A stretch of DNA of 25,563 nucleotides from an uncultured Bacteroidia bacterium (GTDB taxonomy: Bacteria > Bacteroidota > Bacteroidia > Bacteroidales > UBA932), in assembly GCA_902795785.1 (NCBI GenBank), contig CADBMK010000014.1:1-25563 (forward strand). The letters are read 5' to 3'. This document shows positions 6,986-14,876 of the stretch, piece after piece. A program made the position numbers and the translations under genes. Each line of letters starts with the position of its first letter. Positions within the stretch are counted from its first letter, which is position 1. The notes under the pieces were generated by a model, which was not told the DNA's origin, ran no database searches, and saw only the letters and a list, made by a program, of their open reading frames with translations.

Positions 6986-9355
6986 ATGACAAACAATGTG
7001 AACGCTATTTTGGAGGGACTGAATCCAGAACAATTGAATGCAGTCCAATGTGTTGAGGGGCCGGTGTTGATAGTAGCGGGCGCGGGTTCCGGAAAAACAA
7101 GGGTTTTGACAAGCCGTATTGCCTATATGCTTTCCAAGGGTGTAGCCCCGGAAAGCGTACTCGCTCTTACATTTACAAAGAAGGCGGCGGCGGAAATGAA
7201 GGAGCGTATCGCTCTGATGGTAGGGGAGTCTAAGGCCCGTAAGCTTTATATGGGAACCTTTCATTCTGTCTTTATCAGATTCCTGAGGGAATTCGCCTCC
7301 GAGATCGGTTTTACGCCTTCATTTACAATCTACGATACGGCAGACTCTGTCAGTGCCATCAAGGCCTGTATCAAGGAACTTGGCCTGGACGACAAGGTCT
7401 ATAAGCCGAAGAACGTACTTTCCCGGATATCGAAGGCCAAGAACAACCTGATAACCTTCGTGGGATACCGTACCAATCAACTGGCAATCCAGGCGGACAT
7501 CGCCGCCAAGATGCCGAAGATCTGTGATCTTTATCAGCTTTATGCCACAAAGTGCAAGCAGAGCGGCGTAATGGATTTCGACGATATCCTGCTCTATATG
7601 AATATCCTCTTAAGGGACAGTCAGATGGCTCTTAAGAGCATATCGGAGAGGTTCTCCCATATCCTTGTGGATGAGTACCAGGATACCAACTTTGCGCAGT
7701 ACCTTATACTTAAGAAGCTGAGCGCCGCCCACGGAAACATCTGTGTGGTGGGTGACGATTCCCAGTCCATCTATTCATTCCGCGGAGCCAGGATTGAGAA
7801 CATCCTGAACTTCAGGAAGGATTTTCCTAACAACAGGGTTTTCCGTCTTGAGCGCAACTACCGTTCAACGCAGACCATCGTCAATGCGGCGAATTCCGTC
7901 ATTGCAAAGAATTCCGACAGGATTCCTAAGGAATGCCGTTCAATGGGAGAGGTTGGAGAGAAGATAGAACTTCTCCGTTCATATACCGAGCAGGAGGAGG
8001 CTACGCAGATCTGCTCCGAAATCCTGCGCAGGATGCAGGGCGCCAAATGTGAGTACAGGGACTTTGCAATACTTTACAGGACAAACTCCCAGTCCCGCGC
8101 TCTCGAGGAGGCTCTCAGAAGACGCAACCTTCCTTACCGGATATTCTCCGGAAACTCGTTCTATGAAAGGGCCGAGGTCAAGGATATGATGGCATACTTC
8201 AAACTTGTCTGCAATCTTCTTGACGACGAAGCCTTCAAAAGGACGGTCAACAAACCGGCAAGAGGCATTGGCGATACTACCGTCCAGGCTCTTGAGAAGG
8301 CTGCCAAGGAGCACAATACTACTCTTTTCAAAGCGGCATATCTGGATGACCTCTTCGAATTCGGTCTCAAGGAGGCGGCCATAGCCAAAGTCCGCTCTTT
8401 CTGCGATATGATTAACGGATTTGCCATGGCGGTAGAAAAGACGGACGCCCACGAGCTTGCCGCCAGGATAGCGGATGATTCAGGCCTGTACAACCTCTAC
8501 AAACTCAGTGAATCCATTGAGGATCAGGCAAGGGCTGCCAATATTGAGGAACTTCTGAACTCTGTCCAGGGCTTTGTCGAGGAAAGGGAAGAAGAGATGG
8601 CGGCCGGGGATGGCGTTCCGGATTCCATGCTGGTTACCCTTCCTGACTATCTGGACAATGCGGCCCTTTTGAGCGCCGTGGATGTGGAGGATGATTCCGA
8701 GGATGCATCCAACAAGGTTACTCTTATGACGGTCCATTCTTCAAAGGGACTTGAGTTCAGATACGTGTTCATCGCAGGTCTGGAAGAGAATCTCTTTCCT
8801 TCGGGCGGTTGGACGGCAACTCCTTCCGATATTGAAGAGGAAAGGCGACTTTTCTACGTAGCGGTTACCAGGGCCAAGGAAGCCCTTGCGCTTTCGTTTG
8901 CCAAGACAAGGATGCGCAACGGAAAGCACGAGTCAAATCAACCAAGCCGTTTTGTCAAGGAAATCGACAGGCAGTATGTCAAGAATCCGCTTCTTGAAGA
9001 CGATTATGATTTTTCCGATACCAGGGATGAAATCGGATTCCCGGTGGGAAGGAAGTCATTTGCTCCCCAGCCGGAAATCAGATTCCAGAAAAGAAGCGCA
9101 CCCGCTCCTTTTGTCAAGCCGGTTCCGAGAAATCTGGTCCCTCTTAACAGGGCGGTTCCAAAGGCCGATCCGAACTTCGTATCCGATTCTCTTGAAAAAT
9201 TCAAAGTTGGCATGAGAGTGGAGCATAATAAATTCGGAAAAGGTACAATAGAGTCCATGGAGGGTAAAATACCTGATATTAAGGCGGTTATCAACTTTGA
9301 TGCCCTCGGAAAAAAGCTTTTGATTTTAAAATATGCAAAAATTAGAATACTCTAG
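6986..9355 (+). CDS. pcrA: UvrD/PcrA-type superfamily 1 DNA helicase
   Basis: This is an ATP-dependent 3'-5' helicase acting in repair and in removing obstacles from DNA. The 789 residues show all the superfamily 1A motifs: Q-motif LNPEQLNAV (12-20), Walker A AGAGSGKT (31-38), TFTKKAAAEM (62-71), Walker B DEYQDT (229-234), motif III VGDDSQSIYSFRGA (255-268), motif IV RNYRS (290-294), and the late motifs TVHSSKGLEF and YVAVTRAKEAL. The C-terminal segment KVGMRVEHNKFGKGTIESM is the Tudor-like RNA-polymerase-binding element of PcrA/UvrD, which favours these over Rep. The choice between the names pcrA and uvrD is a matter of convention in this phylum. The start follows a -7-like box by only 5 bases. 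Confidence 0.93.
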   Translation: MTNNVNAILEGLNPEQLNAVQCVEGPVLIVAGAGSGKTRVLTSRIAYMLSKGVAPESVLALTFTKKAAAEMKERIALMVGESKARKLYMGTFHSVFIRFLREFASEIGFTPSFTIYDTADSVSAIKACIKELGLDDKVYKPKNVLSRISKAKNNLITFVGYRTNQLAIQADIAAKMPKICDLYQLYATKCKQSGVMDFDDILLYMNILLRDSQMALKSISERFSHILVDEYQDTNFAQYLILKKLSAAHGNICVVGDDSQSIYSFRGARIENILNFRKDFPNNRVFRLERNYRSTQTIVNAANSVIAKNSDRIPKECRSMGEVGEKIELLRSYTEQEEATQICSEILRRMQGAKCEYRDFAILYRTNSQSRALEEALRRRNLPYRIFSGNSFYERAEVKDMMAYFKLVCNLLDDEAFKRTVNKPARGIGDTTVQALEKAAKEHNTTLFKAAYLDDLFEFGLKEAAIAKVRSFCDMINGFAMAVEKTDAHELAARIADDSGLYNLYKLSESIEDQARAANIEELLNSVQGFVEEREEEMAAGDGVPDSMLVTLPDYLDNAALLSAVDVEDDSEDASNKVTLMTVHSSKGLEFRYVFIAGLEENLFPSGGWTATPSDIEEERRLFYVAVTRAKEALALSFAKTRMRNGKHESNQPSRFVKEIDRQYVKNPLLEDDYDFSDTRDEIGFPVGRKSFAPQPEIRFQKRSAPAPFVKPVPRNLVPLNRAVPKADPNFVSDSLEKFKVGMRVEHNKFGKGTIESMEGKIPDIKAVINFDALGKKLLILKYAKIRIL

Positions 9356-9356
9356 A

Positions 9357-9388
9357 TTTGTTTTTTTTATAAGAAAGTTATACTTTTG
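9357..9388 (+). promoter_or_regulatory. Bacteroidetes-type promoter directly behind pcrA
   Basis: TTTG (9357-9360) is separated by 20 bases from TACTTTTG (9381-9388), matching the -33 TTTG and -7 TAnnTTTG consensus. It begins one base after the pcrA stop codon and points away from pcrA towards a gap with no plus-strand gene. The expected transcription start is around 9392-9396. Confidence 0.55.
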
Positions 9389-9391
9389 AAA

Positions 9392-9466
9392 CGAAGTTTT
9401 TCATAGTTTAAGTTTAGGTTAAGTAGCGGGGCGGTCGCAGTGATTGCGATTGCCTCGTGAATTTTT
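9392..9466 (+). ncRNA. Candidate small RNA of about 75 nt
   Basis: A complete-looking -33/-7 promoter (9357-9388) is followed by an A/T-rich stretch and then a 13-bp stem with loop (9426-9458) and a TTTTT run (9462-9466). There is no ORF in between. The next gene (9482-10582) lies on the other strand and is convergent, so this is not its leader. The 5' part (about 9392-9425) would be single-stranded and could pair with a target. I do not recognise it as any known RNA family. The hairpin may instead serve only as the terminator of pcrA. Confidence 0.4.
9426..9466 (+). terminator. Hairpin and T-run ending plus-strand transcription
   Basis: Bases 9426-9438 pair with 9446-9458 around a 7-base loop. 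The 13-bp stem has four G-U pairs, so it folds only as plus-strand RNA and not as the minus-strand copy. TTTTT follows after three bases. It would end pcrA read-through, the candidate small RNA, or both, before the convergent lipoprotein gene. Confidence 0.55.
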
Positions 9467-9481
9467 ATGCAACCCCTTATC

Positions 9482-10582
9482 TTACTTTAAGAAAAACTCA
9501 GTTGTTTCTTTTATTCCAACAAGACCATAATAAGATTCTACAATATTTCCTCTCAGATAGATTTCTTTTCCAATCAAATCCGGATGGTCAGTCAGGTTCA
9601 GTTCGTCCCTGATGTCTCCTTTCGGAAGGGATACCGAGATGCAGTATTGCTTCTCGCAGACGGAGGACCTTGACGCTATGGCAAGGTTCGTGGCGGATTT
9701 GAACGGGGCGTCGAAACTGATTCCCGTGGCTCCGCTCGTCAGGTCTCCTCCAACTATGTATCCATGTACCCAGACGTCCTCGGCTCCGACGTGGGCCTTT
9801 GCTGCGGCAATGTTGAATGCGCTGTTTCTGTTCAGCCCAGTCTGCTCAGAAGTCCCGCCTCCTCCTATTATATAGTCCTCGTTAAGATATACGGCCGTCG
9901 TGTCCACATCCAGCTTGACGCTCATGCCGTCCTTTCCGGTGCCGCCTGACTGCCCGATGGGATCTCCGGCCGAGACTCCTATCGTGAGAATCTGCCGGCT
10001 GGAAAGCGTCCTTGTCAGCAGGGTTTCGTCTTTGCCTTCGTTTGTCAGAATCAGTGATACCGGGCCGGGGTTGAAGTAGGCAACCCTTTGCTCCGTGAAA
10101 CTGTAGGCGAGTTTCCCTTCTGCGGATTTAAGCAAAAGAGCCCCGTTTGGATACGCCTTAAGGAAATTCTCGTTTATGTTCAGTTTTACTCCGGAGTTCA
10201 TCAGCATGCATTCGAGGATGACCTTTGTGGTCTTCCCGGCGCTGACTGATACCACCTTGGTGTCTCCGTACTGGGGTGATGCAAACTTTGGTACCGTGAA
10301 TTTCTGGGAGATGGCACCTACGGTGTAGGAGCCGCCAGCAACGCTGATTTTTTCCGGCGACGCACCGTATGTGCCGTTGTATATTACTTCTCCTGCGCTG
10401 TTCTGGATGTTGAGGATGAAGTCGTTGGTGTCCGGGATGTCCTGGCCCCTCCCGATGGCCTTGGTGCCGGAATTGAAAGACCACTGGAGTTCTCCTTCCT
10501 GCTTCTCGGGAAAGAGGATGTCACTGCAGCCGGCAAGAAGCAGGGCTGACAGGAAAATCGCTGATGCGGATGATTTGAACAT
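9482..10582 (-). CDS. DUF4493/DUF6359-like lipoprotein
   Basis: The 366-residue product starts with a lipoprotein signal peptide (lipobox LLAGC, Cys19). Residues about 32-215 resemble the DUF4493 domain of Bacteroidetes surface lipoproteins: a beta-rich segment with IQNSAGEVIYNGTYGASP and GGSYTVGAISQKFTVPKFASPQY. The C-terminal part (about 240-365), with FNIAAAKAHVGAEDVWVHGYIVGG and GKEIYLRGNIVESYYGLVGIK, looks like the OB-fold-like DUF6359 domain. Neither domain has an established function to my knowledge; the protein is probably displayed on the cell surface. The gene stands alone between two hairpins. A -7-like TATTTTTG (minus strand, 10621-10628) overlaps the T-tract of the terminator upstream. 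The domain assignment is from pattern memory, not a search. Confidence 0.8.
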   Translation of the reverse strand: MFKSSASAIFLSALLLAGCSDILFPEKQEGELQWSFNSGTKAIGRGQDIPDTNDFILNIQNSAGEVIYNGTYGASPEKISVAGGSYTVGAISQKFTVPKFASPQYGDTKVVSVSAGKTTKVILECMLMNSGVKLNINENFLKAYPNGALLLKSAEGKLAYSFTEQRVAYFNPGPVSLILTNEGKDETLLTRTLSSRQILTIGVSAGDPIGQSGGTGKDGMSVKLDVDTTAVYLNEDYIIGGGGTSEQTGLNRNSAFNIAAAKAHVGAEDVWVHGYIVGGDLTSGATGISFDAPFKSATNLAIASRSSVCEKQYCISVSLPKGDIRDELNLTDHPDLIGKEIYLRGNIVESYYGLVGIKETTEFFLK

Positions 10583-10620
10583 ATCTCATATTCTATGATC
10601 CGCCTTGTTCCGTGTGCTGT

Positions 10621-10628
10621 CAAAAATA
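10621..10628 (-). promoter_or_regulatory. Possible -7 box of the DUF4493-like lipoprotein gene
   Basis: The minus strand reads TATTTTTG, a full match to TAnnTTTG, about 40 bases before the ATG at 10582. It lies inside the T-tract of the terminator of the upstream operon, and the -33 region would fall in the terminator hairpin. No TTTG is present there. Confidence 0.4.
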
Positions 10629-10662
10629 AAAAAGAATCAGCCGTGTTGTTACGGCTGATTCT
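10622..10662 (-). terminator. Rho-independent terminator of the ABC exporter-to-cytidylyltransferase operon
   Basis: A perfect 12-bp stem (AGAATCAGCCGT 10633-10644 with ACGGCTGATTCT 10651-10662) has a 6-base loop, and on the minus strand it is followed by TTTTTTATTTTTG. It lies 47 bases after the cytidylyltransferase stop codon. A second, A/T-rich hairpin (CTGAAAAT 10674-10681 with ATTTTCAG 10685-10692) lies between them. Confidence 0.9.
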
Positions 10663-10709
10663 GCAATTGGCGTCTGAAAATACAATTTTCAGGTTAAAAC
10701 CTCAGATTA

Positions 10710-11414
10710 TTACTCCTTCCAGTCCGGATCAAGCTCAGATACTGACTCGTCGAGGTCCATCCATGCGCGTGCGCAGGCCAGGTCAAGTCCGTCGTCGATA
10801 TCGCAGGCTGTTCTCTTGCTTACTACAAACTTGTAAGGATGACGGCCGTGGAAGTATGACCATTCAATCATCTTCTTTCTAGGAGCCATAAGGATACCGT
10901 CTGTAACGAAGTACATTACAGGAAGCTGCTGTGAAGGCACGTGCTTGAGACCGAGCTCATAGTTGAGAGGGCCTTCCTCTGTCCAGACATATCTCTTGAA
11001 GGACTCTACGCTCATAAGAGAATCGTAGCCCTGCTCAAGAGCCGGATAGTATGCTGCGATTGCTTTTCTATAATCCTTTGGTGTAACCAGAGGTGATGTT
11101 GCGGTTGCCCAGAGGATAGTCTCACCGTCCACGTTCTCGCAGATGTGACGAACTACTTCTCCGAAGGTCTTGGTTTTCTCGTCGCAGTATTCGATGGCTC
11201 TCTTGTGAGTATCGGCGCCAGCCCTTCTTGCCATTTCGAGCATAAGGTCTGAGTCAGAAGATACAACGATGCGAGTCACTTCCTTAACCTGCTTTAACTG
11301 TGCGATTTTGTTGAGCAGAAGGTTGGTTCCTGCAAAAGGAGCAACGTTCTTGTTCTTCAGTCTCGTACTACCCGCACGGACTGGGATGATGGCTGTAATA
11401 GTTTTGTCTGCCAT
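10710..11414 (-). CDS. Acylneuraminate cytidylyltransferase-like protein (NeuA/PseF family)
   Basis: Enzymes of this family join CTP and a nonulosonic acid (sialic, legionaminic or pseudaminic acid) or Kdo to give the CMP-sugar used for surface glycans. The 234 residues begin with the nucleotide-binding signature IIPVRAGSTRLKNKNVAPFAG (9-29), continue with the CTP-loop-like ATSPL (105-109), and end with the metal-binding DID (205-207, CDIDDGLDL). The KNKNVAPFAG form favours NeuA/PseF-like enzymes over KdsB. The exact sugar cannot be told: no synthase for a nonulosonic acid and no glycosyltransferase lies in this window. It is the last gene of the operon, 15 bases after the amidase-like gene and followed by a strong terminator. 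Confidence 0.82.
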   Translation of the reverse strand: MADKTITAIIPVRAGSTRLKNKNVAPFAGTNLLLNKIAQLKQVKEVTRIVVSSDSDLMLEMARRAGADTHKRAIEYCDEKTKTFGEVVRHICENVDGETILWATATSPLVTPKDYRKAIAAYYPALEQGYDSLMSVESFKRYVWTEEGPLNYELGLKHVPSQQLPVMYFVTDGILMAPRKKMIEWSYFHGRHPYKFVVSKRTACDIDDGLDLACARAWMDLDESVSELDPDWKE

Positions 11415-11429
11415 AACTTTGAGTTTTAA

Positions 11430-14400
11430 TTATTTTGCGAAGAATTCAAGAATCTCTTTTACGAGTTCTGAAGCCTTCTCTCCGTTAGTGATAGTTTCTA
11501 TAGGGAAGCCGAGCGATGCGGCTTTGTATCCATTCCCCAAATATACAATTCCTGCGTTAATATTGGTATCCTCATATCTAAGGAATCCTTCAGCTTTGTC
11601 TGAGGCCGGAAGGAGTCCGTCCGCTGTTTCTACGCTGTAAGTCTTGCCGAACTTGGCTTTCTGATAGCTTATGCCGTCAAGATTCACCGGCGTGAAGATG
11701 CCGCCTGCGTGCGTCTTTGTGGTGGCAAATCTTGTTCCGAAAGTTGTCAGCCACTTGTATCCGAGCACCTTCTTTACGAAGTCCTGGGTGTTTGCCCTGT
11801 AGGTGCTGTCGACCTGGACAGGATAAATGCCGCTCCATACGTCGGTGGCAATTTTCGAACCTGAGATGAGGATGTTTCCGCCACCGTCCGTGTAATGGAG
11901 GATGGCCTTCTGAAGCTCGACAGGGAAGACCTGGTATTTGTCAGGAACGTTTCCGGTTCCGAGTTTTGTTGTTACCTGCTTTCCACAGATGATGTCTGCC
12001 GCAAAGGTTCCGTCAGCAATGTTAGGGTTCTGCTCGAAGGCCTTGTGGCTGGCGGAGCAGAATGCATATCCTGCGTTGAGGATGTATTTTCCGTGAACTG
12101 AAGGATAGTCGAAGGTATTGCCGGGAACAATCTTTCCTGCGTCGTCCACCCAGCTTGAACCGAAGCCGGCGTTGTCGTCGTCCAGCCAAGGAAGGCATCT
12201 GAGGAAGTTGTACTGTTCTCCGATGAAGTTGATTTCATTGATGTAAGGCACACCGCTGTCAACATCGTTTACGAATCCTGCAGTCTCCTTGAAGTCGTAC
12301 CATGCTGGGGATGAAAGGCGGTCGAAGTTGTTGATTACCATTATGGTGCCCTTCGGGGACTCCGGAATGCCTGCGCTGAGGATTTCAGACGGGAAACTCT
12401 TTCCTCCATCGTTGAAAGCCTCTACTTTGAAGCTGTAGATGTGACCTTCCTCAATCTGGACATCGGTTTCATTGACGTTTCCGAGAATCTCACCTGAGTT
12501 CCAGCCTCCGTCGTCTATCCTTGTGTAGAGAATGTAGCCTGTAGGCTTTGCGGTAGGTTCTGCCTTGTCCGGCGTCTCGCTCCACGAGAGTCTTACCTTG
12601 TCAGCGTTGAGGATGGCGGCGAATGAGTTGACAGGCAGTGGCTGTACCGTGTAAGGACAGCCATAGCGGTTGCTCAGATACTTGAGCATTCCCTTGTAGA
12701 TTGCACGGCTTACGGTGAACCTGTATGCAGGGTTGAGGCCGTATTTCATGTCTGCAAAATTCTGGTGCGAGAGATGCTCCAGAAGCATGGCAGGGACGCC
12801 GGTTGTCCTGGATTCGCTGTAGTTGCCGTCACGGAGCTGTCTTCTGCTCCAGAGAGGCTCGTATTCGCTTCTGACGTCGTCCACGATCTGTGTCTGTACG
12901 TAGTCGGCGAGTTCCCTTGCCTGAAGCCTGTCTTCTCCGTTAGGGAGGATGCGGCTGTCATCGGCCATCAGGGTATAGATTGAAAGGGTCCCGACGATGG
13001 AATCGTTAGGGGTGGTTCCTGCGTCAGTGTGGAATGCGAAGCTCAAATCGAACGGAATTCCCTTGCCTTCGGCCTTAGGATTCACCCTTGAGCCGCCGGC
13101 CATCATTGATGTCCAGGCTCCGCGTGTTCCGTAGTCGTTGGTGTAGTCCTTGTCGAATCTGTGTGTGATGGTGGAATCCGCTCCGGCCCACTGCATCCAG
13201 TAAACCGCTCCTTCAACGAAACTTGGATAGCCTGAAGTCTCCCACTTCTGAACCGGAGTGGTATCAAGTCCGCGGGCAATCTTGCCCATTCCGCCGCCGA
13301 TCTTCACTCCGTCGGCCGTGATTACCGCCTTTGAGTGAGATTCCGCGGTGATGTTGTCAAGCGTTACGCATCCTTCAGTTCCCTTGGCAAACTCGAATGT
13401 ACCGAGGTAGATCCAGGTGCCGCCTCCGATTTTCTGGTTGACGCTGAAGTGGCTCTCGCCTCCGAGGTGCTTGACCGTATAGTGGGCGGCAGTGGTGCTG
13501 TGCTCAAGGCTCTTATAGGAGACATATACTGCGTAGTTGCCTCTTTCCGGGATGTCCGGAGTCCAGATGGCCTCGGATTTTCCTTCCGCAGCTTTCTTCT
13601 CGCTTACGCATCTTGCCTGGCGGACAGTACCCATCGTGAATGGGTTGTCGGTTCCGTAATATACTTTCTTTGCATCGGCGAAGCCAACGCCCGCATCGCT
13701 CCAGGAGCCGGTTTCGCGGTATTCTCCTGCGCGACGGGTGAATCCGTCCCTTTCATCGCTGAACATAGGGTCGTTGTCGCAGATGACCTCCCAGCGCTGA
13801 GGGTCTCTTTCCCTCGGTGTCATACAGTATGCTCCGGCATTCTCCAGCATAGGGATGAGGAACGGGAGGACATAACTCTGGGTGTATGTGTCTTCCACTG
13901 TCTGGAATATTGTGGCGCGCTGCCACTCCCAGCGGTCCAGGCTGGCCTCGAAGTAACGCCCGTGGCTCTGCCAGAGGGCTATATGCCTGCCGTCGAGTCC
14001 TTTTGGATATGCCGGCGAGTCTTCTCTTCTGACCAGAGGAATGTCACTGTTCCTTTCGTCACGGGTACGGAAAAGTTTGGAGTTAGGGTGTCCGTCATTT
14101 CCGAGCTCCGGCATCACTAGTTCTTCTGCATTGAGGTTCCTTGTGTAGAGATTGCCTATAGGAAGGTTTTGGTATTTCTCTGGTGCGTACTTTTTGATCT
14201 GTGCCCTGAACCAGTTGAGGTCACCTGGTCTCCAGGGATAATCTGCAAGCGCAGAGTTGAAGTAAAAGTCGTAAACGCAGCCTCTTTTCATGATCTTGTC
14301 AATTTTCACAAATTGAGTTACGCTCGTCCTCTGTTTGAGGGCGGCGCTAAGTGAATCACAGGCCTGCGTGAATTCATCAGCCCTCTGGCCCATCATAGTG

Positions 14401-14450
14401 ATGGATGCTGCCAAAGAAACAGACAGGGTCAACGCTAATCTCTTTATCAT
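11430..14450 (-). CDS. Secreted N-acetylmuramoyl-L-alanine amidase-like protein with golvesin-like insert
   Basis: The 1006-residue protein has a signal peptide (MIKRLALTLSVSLAASITMMGQ). Residues about 150-600 resemble an Amidase_3 zinc amidase split by an insertion. A first metal-site-like LWQSHGRYF (His163) is followed by a golvesin/xanthan-lyase-type beta domain (about 235-415, GSWSDAGVGF at 248-257, NYAVYVSYK at 305-313). The amidase fold then resumes with SFAFHTDAG (His474) and the catalytic-type LLEHLSHQN (Glu558). A fibronectin-III-like module (about 615-695) and a C-terminal alpha/beta domain of unknown role (about 700-1006) complete it. Such proteins are often annotated as xanthan lyase or golvesin C-terminal-like; a role in cutting peptidoglycan peptides in the periplasm is inferred. 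It lies 9 bases after the VanZ-like gene and 15 before the cytidylyltransferase. Confidence 0.78.
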   Translation of the reverse strand: MIKRLALTLSVSLAASITMMGQRADEFTQACDSLSAALKQRTSVTQFVKIDKIMKRGCVYDFYFNSALADYPWRPGDLNWFRAQIKKYAPEKYQNLPIGNLYTRNLNAEELVMPELGNDGHPNSKLFRTRDERNSDIPLVRREDSPAYPKGLDGRHIALWQSHGRYFEASLDRWEWQRATIFQTVEDTYTQSYVLPFLIPMLENAGAYCMTPRERDPQRWEVICDNDPMFSDERDGFTRRAGEYRETGSWSDAGVGFADAKKVYYGTDNPFTMGTVRQARCVSEKKAAEGKSEAIWTPDIPERGNYAVYVSYKSLEHSTTAAHYTVKHLGGESHFSVNQKIGGGTWIYLGTFEFAKGTEGCVTLDNITAESHSKAVITADGVKIGGGMGKIARGLDTTPVQKWETSGYPSFVEGAVYWMQWAGADSTITHRFDKDYTNDYGTRGAWTSMMAGGSRVNPKAEGKGIPFDLSFAFHTDAGTTPNDSIVGTLSIYTLMADDSRILPNGEDRLQARELADYVQTQIVDDVRSEYEPLWSRRQLRDGNYSESRTTGVPAMLLEHLSHQNFADMKYGLNPAYRFTVSRAIYKGMLKYLSNRYGCPYTVQPLPVNSFAAILNADKVRLSWSETPDKAEPTAKPTGYILYTRIDDGGWNSGEILGNVNETDVQIEEGHIYSFKVEAFNDGGKSFPSEILSAGIPESPKGTIMVINNFDRLSSPAWYDFKETAGFVNDVDSGVPYINEINFIGEQYNFLRCLPWLDDDNAGFGSSWVDDAGKIVPGNTFDYPSVHGKYILNAGYAFCSASHKAFEQNPNIADGTFAADIICGKQVTTKLGTGNVPDKYQVFPVELQKAILHYTDGGGNILISGSKIATDVWSGIYPVQVDSTYRANTQDFVKKVLGYKWLTTFGTRFATTKTHAGGIFTPVNLDGISYQKAKFGKTYSVETADGLLPASDKAEGFLRYEDTNINAGIVYLGNGYKAASLGFPIETITNGEKASELVKEILEFFAK

Positions 14451-14459
14451 TTTGTGTTA

Positions 14460-14873
14460 TTATTTGGTCCTAAAGTGGTCAATCAGAAAAACCAGGCATC
14501 CGCCGAAAATGATGCCGGTGGCATCGGCAATGAAATCGAACGGGTCAGCCTCCCTGTATGGGATGTAGTGCTGCCCGACTTCAGTGGTTATGGCAAACAG
14601 GAAGCCTATGAGCATTCCCGTTATGATGAATACAGGAATGTATTTGCTCTTGCCTATGTATTTGAAAAAGAATGCAAGTCCTACGAAGAATGTAAACGGG
14701 GTGAACATTAGAAAATGCACAACCTTGTCGGATGGGATTCCCAGGATGAAGCGTGGTACGTCTTCCATGCTGTCAAACCGTCCGAAGCAAAGGAACAGGA
14801 TGAGTGCGATGTATACAAGGAAGACAAGCTTCCAAATGGCTTTTAGTTTTGTGTTCAGTATTCTTTCAAGCAT
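14460..14873 (-). CDS. VanZ-like membrane protein
   Basis: The 137 residues form four hydrophobic helices (about 15-32, 50-70, 78-97, 115-132). The segment SDKVVHFLMFTPFTFFVGLAF and the later TEVGQHYIPYREADPFDFIADATG are the signature of the VanZ-like family, with its conserved Lys-His and Asp-Asp-type positions. VanZ gives low teicoplanin resistance in enterococci; most family members have no known activity, and the gene here is not evidence of glycopeptide resistance. It is tightly packed between the ABC exporter (3 bases) and the amidase-like gene (9 bases), which suggests an envelope function. Confidence 0.9.
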   Translation of the reverse strand: MLERILNTKLKAIWKLVFLVYIALILFLCFGRFDSMEDVPRFILGIPSDKVVHFLMFTPFTFFVGLAFFFKYIGKSKYIPVFIITGMLIGFLFAITTEVGQHYIPYREADPFDFIADATGIIFGGCLVFLIDHFRTK

Positions 14874-14876
14874 GGC

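Noticed and set aside
10710..11414. KdsB (CMP-Kdo synthetase)
   Set aside because: The KNKNVAPFAG form of the nucleotide motif fits the NeuA/PseF-like branch better; the distinction needs an alignment.
13335..14120. A 261-codon open frame on the plus strand
   Set aside because: It lies wholly opposite the amidase-like gene, has no recognisable domain or start signal, and its composition is that of a reverse-complement shadow.
14460..14873. Glycopeptide resistance determinant
   Set aside because: The protein is VanZ-like, but there are no vanHAX or vanRS genes nearby, and VanZ-family proteins are widespread in genomes with no link to resistance.
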